Shown here piece by piece: positions 44,379-53,892 of a stretch of 64,000 bases of DNA (the stretch's first letter is position 1; each line of letters starts with the position of its first letter). Source of the stretch: Berberis thunbergii (Eukaryota > Streptophyta > Magnoliopsida > Ranunculales > Berberidaceae); assembly GCA_003290165.1 (NCBI GenBank), contig QNQO01000222.1, forward strand, positions 992,001-1,056,000, written 5' to 3'. The position numbers and the translations under genes were made by a program. The notes under the pieces were generated by a model. It saw only the letters and a program-made list of their open reading frames with translations. It was not told the origin of the DNA and made no database searches.

Positions 44379-45276
44379 TTTAGGAAAAGATAATTTTCCA
44401 TCATTTCCGATCATCTTCTCCTTAATTAATTTTCTACTAATTATGATGCTACTTAAGTTTCTATTCATGTAATTAAACGTGGTAGTCTAACCTGATCTGC
44501 TTGCTTGGTGTAGCAAGCAGCTATTACTAGCTTCTTGTTTCTTTGGTTCCTTTTCTTTTAAATTTTATGCAAGGAAGCAAATAAAGCAAGCAAATAATTC
44601 TTGTTATGTCATATAAGCTAAAAAATTATGTTTAAATAGAGATCATATAAGCTAGTTTGAATCTGTTCTTTATTTAATTTTTTTGTACTTATAGTGTAAA
44701 CATCTTTTCTTTTGTTATGTTTAAATAGATATCATATAAGGTAGTTTTCTTTTGTTATGTTTGAGCATAACCATGAACAGATGAAGACGAGCAGCTGCAT
44801 GTCATAACCATTCTCTAACATGTTGCCCTTGCACTTTGTGCTACTTGTGGTTGGTTGAATTAATATGTTAATTGGGTTTATTTGGTTTTGTTTTGTTGCT
44901 TAGCTGGGAAATGATGCTGATCGGAGATTGGCATGCGGAGAATGCGTTTTCGAGGGTGGGTTTGCTTCAAAACTTCTGACTTATGTGTTGGTTTATTGAT
45001 TTTTTATTTATGATTGTGGTATTTTATTGTATGGGTTTTTTATTTGTGATTGTTGCATTGACTGGATCAGTTTGAGTCTTTTATTGTTTAAAGGGTTTTC
45101 ATAATCTGATCCATATTGTGAATTGTTGAGGGACTTGCCCAATGATGTTAATGAAGCAGTGTTGACATTGATGATTTTTGTGAGAAGGAAAAACAACAGA
45201 TATCTTCATCTTGCCTGCATTAGTGCATGATTTCTCCGTTGGTCTTGTTCTCACTTTAGCTTGATTATTGTCTCAG

Positions 45277-45552
45277 GCAGAACTTGTTAACTACATCCAG
45301 TATAGAGCTTTGCTGGAGGGATGGACTTCTCGTATGTTGACAAAATATATGGGCGTTCTAATATGGAAGACTCATAATCCTTGGACTGGTCTTAGAGGTC
45401 AGTTTTATGATCATCTCCATGACCAAACAGCAGGATTCTATGGCTGCCGCTCTGCAGCAGAACCAATTCATGTCCAACTGAATCTGGCAACATATTTCGC
45501 ATGGCTGTACTCATGGCTATTGCATGGCTGTGCTCATGGCTATTACATGAAG
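45277..45552 (+). pseudogene. Mannosylglycoprotein endo-beta-mannosidase exon
   Basis: The plant GH2 enzyme cleaves Man-beta-1,4-GlcNAc in N-glycans. After a TCTCAG acceptor the exon reads [60 protein letters not shown] and QLNLATYF, an uninterrupted match to the region after the catalytic barrel. A 24-bp direct duplication (TGGCTGTACTCATGGCTATT type, 45500-45547) follows in the same frame, and then a GTATGT donor. The frame is open across the duplication. Confidence 0.9.
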
Positions 45553-46199
45553 GTATGTTTATCAACTCTTTTCTTTGTTTCCTCCATGGCGAGGAAATAT
45601 CTGATTTAATGCACTATTATTATTTCAATTGTTAGTGGCATATAGTCCGATATAGGTAGCTAATGAACACATTAATACAAACGTTCTAAAACACAGTTTT
45701 TAAGTAAATATTGGGAATATGGTGGGTCACATATTTAAGGATTGATGAGTAGTGACTAGGGATATCCTTTCTATCTTTTCTGGATTAATGCTCATAGTAT
45801 ATTCCCCAATGCAACTTTTGAGACTTTTGTTAAGCACTAGTGTTTATTATGTACAAGGGAGCATTTCAATTGGAGGGATTTGAGTCTGCTACTATGTATA
45901 GACCATCAACATGATTTACTCAATAGTCTTCTTTAGCCATGTCTGTGTGTTTGTATTGTTATGAGCATGATCATTTTGGTATTTTAGCTTAATTGGTTTA
46001 AATGTTTTTTAGCTTAATTGCAAAAGACGTAATGAAACAAAGAAACATATACTCAATTGGCCTCAAATATAGCAATATGCTGTATCCATGGGTTGGGAAA
46101 TTTTAAGCTTTAGACTTCGATTTTAATATGAAAAGTGGACTTCTGAATGACATTTGGACTCTGTTAGTGTTTTCTAACAAAAATTGATATTTTTGCAGG

Positions 46200-46294
46200 G
46201 CTCACTATATATTTTGATCATTACAGTTGGGATTATTTCTTGCATCTTTGGCACTATTTCAGCTCTATCTAAGATTATTCAAAACTTGAGCTAA
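46200..46294 (+). pseudogene. C-terminal membrane exon, possibly an amino-acid transporter (AAAP)
   Basis: After a TTTTTGCAG acceptor the exon reads GSLYILIITVGIISCIFGTI, then SALSKIIQNLS and a TAA stop. One hydrophobic helix followed by S-L-SKII near the stop resembles the C-terminus of plant AVT-type amino-acid permeases. This is weak evidence; another membrane protein is possible. It is the last exon before the shared 3' module of element 2 and offers a stop codon. Confidence 0.35.
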
Positions 46295-46373
46295 TGTAAG
46301 CTAATGTATTTGGGAATCTCCTTCTAGGAATTGTTTTTTTTTGTCCCCTTAGTCTTTTAGCTTTCTTTTAATG

Positions 46374-46770
46374 TTGTTGTTGCTGAATGGAATGCAGGCT
46401 GCAAACACAAGTGATGTTACTAAAGGGAGCAAATTGCTATATGTTGCAGAGTGCTATGTTGTTACATGTAATGTTGTTTAGGAAGGATTTATGTTAGATT
46501 AGTTGTCAATAAATGTAGTACTATAAATAAGAGAGCATAAGAGAGAAAAAGGGATTTATTTGATTTGTAAGAAAATTGTACACTTGAGCATTTGCTCTAC
46601 AGGAGATTAGCTATCTCGAATTAGCTTTCTTATTGAATACAATCAATTCCATTTACTGTCATCAATCCAGAATTACAATTACAAGTTCTTCAGTCTGTAA
46701 TTTCTTTTCATTGCCTGTATTGCATCACTGTCAGTAGAACTGCATTGGCTTAACACCGTGACCAAAAAAA
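46374..46770 (+). repeat. 3'-proximal module shared with element 1
   Basis: Near-identical to 36144-36535, differing by scattered substitutions. It provides a second site at which divergence between the two elements can be measured. Confidence 0.8.
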
Positions 46771-46777
46771 AAATTTC

Positions 46778-47082
46778 CACGGCTTAAAACCATGGCTAAA
46801 AATATTGCAACGGCTTAGAACCGTGGTCTTAACTTGCAACGGTTTTAAGCCGTGGCTATTCCTGGCCACGGCTTAAAACCGTGGCTAACATTTTTGCAAC
46901 GGTTTAGAACCGTGGCTAAATCATCAACCGTCCTCGAGTATAAAACCGTTGCTAATATTTTTGCCACGGTTTTTAGCCGTTACTGGGTATTTAGGGAAGC
47001 CTCTACAGCCCACGGCTCTAAGCCGTGACAATGGGTTACCCCCATGGTTCAAAACAGTTGCTAATGGGTAATTTTGGTGGTG
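46778..47082. repeat. Right subterminal palindromic array of element 2
   Basis: CCACGGCTTAAAACCATGG, GCAACGGTTTTAAGCCGTGG and similar palindromes at close spacing up to the terminus. Shorter than in element 1. Confidence 0.85.
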
Positions 47083-47345
47083 TCCCAAGGTAGGTAATTT
47101 GGCACAGTCCAATGTTGTGTCCAATATATTAGTGTACAAGAGTGCTCTAACCCTACAAAGACGATGTCCTTATAACAAAATTAATGAATACGATCATGCA
47201 ATGCTTTTAAAGTTCATATCAACAACTTGCATCGAGGGAAAATCAAAAGCATGGAGATATTCCAAAGTGGCCAGAAACATTGCACTCAAGAAAGTTGTAG
47301 ATAATATAACATCTCCTCAATTGTTTTTGAATTTTTTTCTGCAAA
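47083..47345 (-). pseudogene. Flavin-containing monooxygenase, part upstream of element 2
   Basis: Immediately outside the TCC duplication the minus strand reads IYWTQHWTVPNYLPWE. This matches the FMO stretch CTVLYRTEHWxVPDYLPWG that comes just before the [23 protein letters not shown] exon found at 37677. Farther up, a degraded NFVIRTSSL-like segment matches the F-I-K-D-K-R-V-x-V-V-G region. Frames shift at several points. The nucleotide-binding Rossmann motifs of the N-terminus are not clearly present. Confidence 0.75.
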
Positions 47346-47699
47346 GCTAGCGCATACAACATTAGTAGTTATGTTGTATGTAGATAACCATTATGAAGAA
47401 ACTACTTAACAAGCAATATGATATTTACCACAGAAAACCCCCCTTAGAAGAGAAGCCAAAAAGTTCTTATAATGAGATCACTGAACCACATAATCTACTA
47501 GTGGAGTGCAAAAAGAAGTGTGCTTACATATCAACCTGATGTAAGAATATGTCTGCAACTTCATGGTATTTTTTAACTATACAATCAGTGTGAGCATTGT
47601 AGAAATCGGAGTTCACCAAGTACATAGGAAAATGGATGAGAAAACTAAGAGCGAAAAAAATAAAGAAGTGGTTAAAATAGATAAACAAATAAATAACCT

Positions 47700-47797
47700 T
47701 CCGTGATGATGCATATGTTCGATGGCATCATGCACATCATCCACAATTTCAATTGTACAAGCCATGGAATTGTACTCATGGTGAAATGAGCATGCTT
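47700..47797 (-). pseudogene. Delta-1-pyrroline-5-carboxylate synthase exon
   Basis: P5CS makes the proline precursor from glutamate. The minus strand reads [20 protein letters not shown], then [11 protein letters not shown], with a donor-like end. This is from the gamma-glutamyl phosphate reductase domain ([29 protein letters not shown]). A single exon is seen; nothing of the kinase domain. It has the same orientation as the POP and FMO fragments on each side. Confidence 0.85.
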
Positions 47798-47819
47798 ATA
47801 AAATATTTAGTATGGAAGT

Positions 47820-48394
47820 AATTCTTGGCCCTCCATATAGTTTAACACCTAAAGTAAAGATTATTATTTGCTTCCTGATGAAACTATCTTTCTGGATCAA
47901 CAAATGACATGCTATGCATTAGCTAAGAATATATCTTTCACCATGTATAGCGTGAACATAGATCATATCCAATCGTATCCACCAATGTACCCCAATTTCT
48001 AGAAAAAATAGGGTGTCTTGACTCGCCCAAGACATAATCAAGTCACACTCACCCAAGTGACATGCATATTTTAATATATATGGGAAAAGTCAATGAATGC
48101 CTTTGGATCTTGAGCACATTCCTAACGGACAAAGATTGAGTGGCCAAATGGATTTCGTTTAAGCTCTAACCAAACTTTCCAAGCTTATAATGACAAATGG
48201 GGTGATATCTAATAAACACCAAGCTTAATCACATTTTCGTTGGACTTCATGCTCTACATAACTTTGGCCAATTGAACTCAAGCTTGACCGCAACCTGGAA
48301 AGGAAGGATTTCAGTGGCAAAATGGATTTCATTTAAGCTCCTTCCAAGCTTATTATGATAAATGGATTCTAGAATTCGGAAAGAAAACACTAGT
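47820..48394. other. No gene recognised
   Basis: Non-coding-looking sequence between captured fragments. Two partial direct repeats (GTGGCCAAATGGATTTCGTTTAAGCTC near 48140, and a similar copy near 48315) are the only structure I see. Confidence 0.35.
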
Positions 48395-48650
48395 CTAGTT
48401 ATTATGTCCACATACATTCAATATAATAGAACACTTAGATTTGACTGACAAATCCCATGGGAAATCCCATCTGGATGGTAAACATGCATTTTTGTACAAA
48501 GTCCAGTCAACCATGTATGAATGCATAAGAATATAAAATGGAAATATACCAGAATGACCAAGAACATGAATTTTTGTAAATTCCTTGATTTGGCTAACAA
48601 GTTTATTGCTGCCTCTTGGGACCAAGAACTTAAAAACTCTTTATTCATAG
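48395..48650 (-). pseudogene. Possible FMO N-terminal exon remnant
   Basis: The minus strand reads WTLYKNACLPSRWDFPWDLS, then VKSK. It is loosely alignable with the FMO stretch GGVWTxTxxxTxLQTPxxxYxFSDFPWPxSV. The Rossmann GxGxxG motif is not seen. Spacing would place it one exon upstream of 47083-47345, but the P5CS exon lies in between. I hold this call weakly. Confidence 0.25.
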
Positions 48651-48842
48651 TGAATTAGAAGTAAGATAGATTCATCTCAAGCTGCCATGTTTAATCAGAA
48701 TAAATTGATTTATCAAAGAATTTATAGATGAAATAGCAAAATCTTCATGGAAAAGTTATAGTAATCAGTTGAACAAAAAAAATGCACACTTAAGTCTTGT
48801 AATAGAATGCCAAGGTGCATACATGATGCAATGAAGGCTTAC

Positions 48843-49476
48843 CTTCCCATCATCGGTAACTTCCGCCTCAAACATGTATGTTGGATTCTTTGGGTCTTTC
48901 CAAATCAAAATATCTTGAGACTGATCAGTTCCCAGGAAGTGAAAATAGACCTTTTGATGGATATTAGAATCTGTCTCAGTTCCAGCCTCAATATTTTCTC
49001 CCTTCCTATAGACATAAATCCACAAACCAAATAAACGCATTCAAAACTGATATATATATATAACTAATCAAATCCATTTAATATGACCAAAACTAAAATA
49101 AAAACTTACTCAGGAACTGAATAACAATTGTAGAAAATCCCCTTGTTATCACGAGTCCAACTAATTGATGAAATCTTAATCTACAACAAGTTGAGAAACA
49201 TAAAGAGTCGCTCATAAACACCACTTCTACCTTCAAAATCTGTTTTTGAAGACACCAATTAAGCCAAGTAAACTCACCCAGGACAGAGTATCAGGTTCGA
49301 TGACATTGTCTTCCACCCGCATTACTTTAATGGTCACCCAATCACTACCTCTAGAGCTAATCCCATATCACATGTACTTTGCATTCTCACTAAATTCAAA
49401 CACTTTTAACGAAATGGTTCTATCTTCACTAAGCTCATCCGGATCAAGAAAACCTCTACTTCTGAATCCAAACTAT
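48843..49476 (-). pseudogene. Prolyl oligopeptidase fragment (3 exons)
   Basis: Prolyl oligopeptidase is a cytosolic serine peptidase that cuts after proline in short peptides. Exon 49476-49278 reads FLDPDELSEDRTISLKVFEF, SENAKYM, a stop, YGISSRGSDWVTIKVMRVE and IEPDTLSW with a GTGAGT donor. Exon 49180-49110 reads IKISSISWTRDNKGIFYNCY. Exon 49005-48843 reads GENIEAGTETDSNIHQKVYF, then HFLGTDQSQDILIWKDPKNP and MFEAEVTDDGK. These are consecutive exons of the N-terminal beta-propeller part. The catalytic domain is not found. It lies directly downstream of the CACTA transposase C-terminus, on the same strand. Confidence 0.9.
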
Positions 49477-49539
49477 CTGTAAACCCAACAAAACAACCAA
49501 ACATAAAAACCCTAATTCAAAACAAAACATCAAGCAAAC

Positions 49540-51803
49540 TTCGCTAACAAGAACCAAATTCAATCACATCTTTTGTGTGAAAATGTTGCCCATTGATAAT
49601 ATACCCAGAGAAAGACAATGCACTATTCCGTGGACCATATGCAATCCATTTCAATGTGTTCGGGTCATCTTTTGAATCAAATAGAAATCTGTTAAAGTGC
49701 AAAAATTAAATGAAGAGATACAAGGTAAGTAGGTAGTTATTAAATTAAACACAAAATAAGGTAATAAAAAACCTGGAAGATTTATTCGAACCTTATTTTT
49801 TATCCATTCTGCAAATTGTTTTGTATGTTTATCCAAAGTAAGGTTGCATCGTGTGTAAGACATTTGTTTGATTCTTGTAAATCTTCCAAGTGCATGCTAG
49901 TCTGAGAGAAAATTGAATAAGTAAAATGGTTATGGTATAATGATAGAGATCTAACATCTGTGAATTTCATTTTACTAACTTTAAATATGGATCCACCATA
50001 GCTGTATTAATCAACACAACAAGATGTGCAAGTTTTTTTTTCTCTATCGCTTAATGTGATCGATGTGGCTCTAGAAATTTGACGGCATTCCCAAATAACT
50101 TCATTCGCAAAATCATTATTGCGAACTTCTTTTTCCTCCACTTATATTGATTTTTTTAAAAATTTGCTGCAAAACCTTATGCACTCTTTTGCAATATATG
50201 ATTCAGTGATACACCCCTCTGGCCGTGCAGGGTTCTTAACATAATATTTTAGTGTTTTCATATATTTGTACATAAATAACAACTTTTAAGATATTCAACA
50301 TATTATGCTTCAAGTACAACTATTCAGACTATAAAAAGGAAGGATTCCTTACTTTTCAAAGGGATACATCCAACGAAAATGAACAGATCCGCATAATCTA
50401 GCTTCTCTTCCTAGATGAACCGTTAAGTGTACCATAATATCAAAAAAGGAAGGTGGAAAAAACCTTTCGAGCACGCATACAACTTCAATGACGTCTTCCT
50501 CCAATATTTCTAATTTATCTCTATCTATAACACGCTGACACAACCTATTGAATAATGCACATAACCAAAGTACTGCATTTCTAAATCCTTTTGGAAGTAA
50601 TCCTCTTAAAGCAACCGACATCAACTGTTGCATTAGAACATAATAATCATGGGACTTTAGGCCAATGACCTTGCATTTTTCACAAGATACACACCTCCCA
50701 ATGTTTGAGCAATAGCCATCAGCTCCCTTGAAGTCATATAATCTCTTGCGAAATTTCTTCTTTTCAGACCTTGAAAATGTCCATAGAGCAAGTGGAAGGT
50801 ATGTTATGCTTCCACCAGGTTGTGGATGTAGGCCCTTCTGTATTTGCATATCATGTAAATCCTTATGAACATTAACCCCATCTTTTGACTTTCCATAGTG
50901 CAACATTGTGCCTATAATGCTTTCACAAAAAAAAATTTCTACGCACATTACGTCTAAATTATGACGTAATTGAAATTCCTACAAAAACATGAAGGTAACC
51001 ATTAATACTTATTTTTTTAGACCATTACTGAAAAAAAAAAGCAATTAAAGACATAAAAACTAACTTCCCAATATGGTAAATTGAAAAAGATTGACCTTTT
51101 CTTCCACCTTGATAGCTCATCATGATCATCATCATCGTCGTTACCATCAACATCATTAGCATTCCCAATATGGTAAAATGAAAAAGATTGACCTTTTCTT
51201 CCACCTTAATAGCTCATCATCATCATCATCATCATCATCATCGTCGTTTCCAACAACATCATCATCACCATTATCATCATCATCAGCATCAGCATCATTA
51301 GCATTATCATTTCTTTTTCTCTTTTTGTTATGAAATTTTCCAAGATCATTCGGAAAATTCTTCAGAGCAATAGAAATGTTCCAACCAATCAAGATTCTAG
51401 GCTTCCTTCCATGTTCCACACCGTTATCAAACCAAACCTTCGTTCCTCGATATTCATGTGTAGGTGACAAAAATTTCCTATGACCCATGTATGCAAATTT
51501 CTTACTGTGCGTTAACCATCTGTAATGCATATTTTTACCACAAAGAGGACATGCCTTTTTACCTTTTGTACAACATCCAGCGAGGTTTCCATATGTCGGA
51601 AAATTTCTTATGGTCCATAGCAAAATTTCTCTAAGATTAAAAGTATTTCCACCAAACGCATCATAGGCCTCCACTCCATTGTGTCACAAACGTTGCAAGT
51701 CTTCTATAAGTGGATGTATGTAGACATCTATGTCATTTCCAGGTTGCTTTGGACCTGGAATCAGTAGCGATAACATGATATTCTCTTTTTCATGCACAAC
51801 GCG
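49540..51803 (-). pseudogene. CACTA TNP2-like transposase, C-terminal part
   Basis: From high to low coordinate: PGPKQPGNDIDVYIHPLIED, VEAYDAFGGNTFNLREILLW, then CPLCGKNMHYRWLTHSKKF, YMGHRKFLSPTHEYR (Transposase_21 region). Next is an expanded Asp-rich linker. Then comes a DUF4218 part (50948-50349: GTMLHYGKSKDGVNVHKDLH, VLWLCALFNRLCQRVIDRD, ERFFPPSFFDIMVHLTVHL, LCGSVHFRWMYPFEK) and PEGCITESYIAKE near 50220. After an intron come TKQFAEWIKNKV (about 49790) and LKWIAYGPRNSALSFSGYII with FHTKD, the DUF4216-type C-terminus. It begins at about residue 350 of the family, next to the 5' end of a LINE. The N-terminal part is missing here; one is present at 205-1235. Confidence 0.88.
51064..51300. repeat. 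Tandem duplication and (ATC)n in the transposase
   Basis: A unit of about 97 bp (CCCAATATGGTAAA...TTAGCATT) at 51067-51163 is repeated in part from 51164. Both copies contain (ATC/CAT)n runs that encode polyaspartate on the minus strand. The longest run (51208-51241) codes for ten consecutive Asp. Confidence 0.8.
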
Positions 51804-51863
51804 GGAGACAAGTTATAGTTAACTAGCATCGCTGGCCAACAACTGAGAAAAGTGATTTAGAGC

Positions 51864-53100
51864 TCTAAGGCAATTTCAGGGGTAAACTAGGAATTTTTTT
51901 TTTTTGGGTTGCTTCATTTAATCACAGTCGTTCCAAGATTATTGGAGCGAATATGAATCATTGATATAGAGAGACGGCTAGGGTTCATGGAAGCGACACA
52001 GCCAGCCAAGGGGGAATTCAAAGCGCTCTTTTGTGCAAGACCTAAGCAAAGCGATGAAAGACGACCTTGATGACAAACTGACACATTCCACAAGCTTCAA
52101 AAAATAGGGCAGCCTGACCTTATTTCTATCCGATTTGGATGTCTCAAGGGGAGAGTCTCACGTGTCTAATCACATTGTGGTATTGAAGTTTTCAAGTTTC
52201 CAGCCTTCGCTTGATTCGATAAGAGATTTCATTCATAGATCTTGGGGAATATTCGGTGAGTTCATTATGGGTCTTACAGATCAAAGACATGTTGTGGTTT
52301 ATTTACAATCGGAAGATGAAGTTAAGAAAGTGCTTTCAAAAGATTCTTTCACTATTCGAGGCGTTAGATATAAAATCTTTCGTTGGCACCCTTGTTTTAG
52401 CCATCGAGCGGATCAAGAATTGGCCCCATATGGATCGAACTCCTTAATCTACCTTTAACTTTTTTTTTCCAGCAATTGAAGGTGATTGGGAATTCTTTGG
52501 TAATTTCCTTAGGATCGATGATAGTACAAGATATTTTGCTCGACCAAAGGTTGCACGTATGTGCGTCGAAATGGATGTAACTAAACCTTTACTTCATCGG
52601 ATTTGGCTTGAGAGTCCAAAATATGGTGGATATTGGCAGAAAATAGAATACCCAGGATTTAAATACTGCAACCATTTTCGTTAATTGGACATAAGAATAA
52701 CTATTGTAGGAAACTTATGGGAAAGAAGAAGGAACAATCTAATGTTGATGGAGAACATCATAAGGAAGCCAAAAATTTAGAAAAGGCCAAGCAAAATAAA
52801 AAACAATACAAGGAGACTCTAGGACAAAACGTGAATAAGCAAATGATGTCCCGGTTACTAAAAAATCAATGGAAACAAAGGAGAAAATAGAGACTAGTGG
52901 GGCGAAAGATTCTCAGGGAGCTGAAATCATAAGTAAACAAGAAGAAGGAGGTAAAGTTAAATCATCGGATCGGGAATTTGATAAAATTAGCTTGGATAAC
53001 AAGTTTGAAGCTTTAGTTGATGAAAACCCATAAGAGGATTTGGGAGAAGGCGACGAGGAACAATGAAAATTCATGAAGGTCATAAGAGGGAGGACAATCA
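51864..53100 (+). pseudogene. LINE 5' UTR and ORF1 (DUF4283, zinc knuckle)
   Basis: ORF1 codes for the RNA-binding protein of plant L1-type LINEs. From 52135 the reading has MDVSRGESHVSNHIVVLKFS, then WGIFGEFIMGLTDQRHVVVY and LSKDSFTIRGVRYKIFRWHP, as in DUF4283. A zinc-knuckle-like FKYCNHFR..GHKNNYCRK lies at 52660-52720; a histidine stands where the second Cys is expected. Lysine- and glutamate-rich sequence follows to about 53100. The 5' UTR would be 51864-52134; the exact start next to the transposase is unknown. Several stops break the frame. Confidence 0.75.
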
Positions 53101-53889
53101 CATCAATGAGAAAAAAAATCGGAGGAAGGATCCCAACAAGTTGAAAATACTAAAGACATTCTAATGGGGGTCAGATATACCATTAGTGAAACTTACAAGG
53201 CCATGAATATTAAAAATTGTGATAACTCAGAGAGCCATCAATCTGGTGCAGGGTGTCATGATAGTGAGAATGGTTTGCCTAAATCAGTGCATATGCACTC
53301 TGTTTCACCCAAAACAAAGCAGGTGCAAGTTATTTCACCCAAAATAGAAAACTCACGCTTTGTTTCAGTCAAGACGACAGAGGACTTTTTGATCATAGTG
53401 ACCCAGGTGTTAGGCGATGAAATAAGGATGTCCATCCCAAAGAAAAGTGAGACCATTGCCCAAGATTTTGTCGAGGTTTCAGGTAGTAACTCCAGGCCAT
53501 AGAAACAACACACAGAGGATAATGCACTGCCACTGGTGATGGAAGATCAAGCCCTCATTGTGGGAGATAGCCCAAACGACCAATTAGTACTCGGGGAGTC
53601 TAGTGTTGAGGATCAGTTAGAACCGGTGTTTTCAGGTAGCAATGATGATGTGAATTTGTTACTAGATAAAGCTATTAATTTGGTTAAATAAGGGCGCGTT
53701 TTGCCAAAAAAGAAGAAAAATTAAGATTCTCGAAAGGTAGGGCTGAAATTTGTAGTTATCAAGGATTTAGCGTTGGGGTGCATTTGGATGAAGAACTTAA
53801 GAAACAAAAAGTCAAATTGGCGGTGCCTCCGGGCACGCGTCATAAGACAAAGAAGGGTGTTTATTCTTCTCGTAGTTAGGACAATTGAA
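53101..53889 (+). pseudogene. LINE ORF1 C-terminal and inter-ORF region
   Basis: Open stretch 53164-53502 and following sequence lack known domains. They are rich in Ser, Glu and Lys, as is usual for ORF1 tails. Two copies of a VSPKTKQVQVISPKIE-like unit stand in tandem at about 53295-53350. Confidence 0.45.
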
Positions 53890-53892
53890 AAC

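Larger units (their letters stand above)
37678..47082 (+). mobile_element. Gene-capturing CACTA element 2 (9,405 bp, TSD TCC)
   Basis: The left end CACTACACCAAAAGG is canonical; the right end TTTTGGTGGTG lacks two bases of the inverse repeat. The flanks carry 3-bp repeats TCC (37675-37677, 47083-47085). Removing the element and one TCC joins the FMO reading across the site. The left 200 bp and right 700 bp are homologous to element 1, but the cargo is different: exons of a TBC Rab-GAP, kinesin-5, FCA-like, plastid HSP90, SHI/STY factor, endo-beta-mannosidase and a possible transporter, all on the plus strand. I find no transposase gene inside. Confidence 0.9.
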
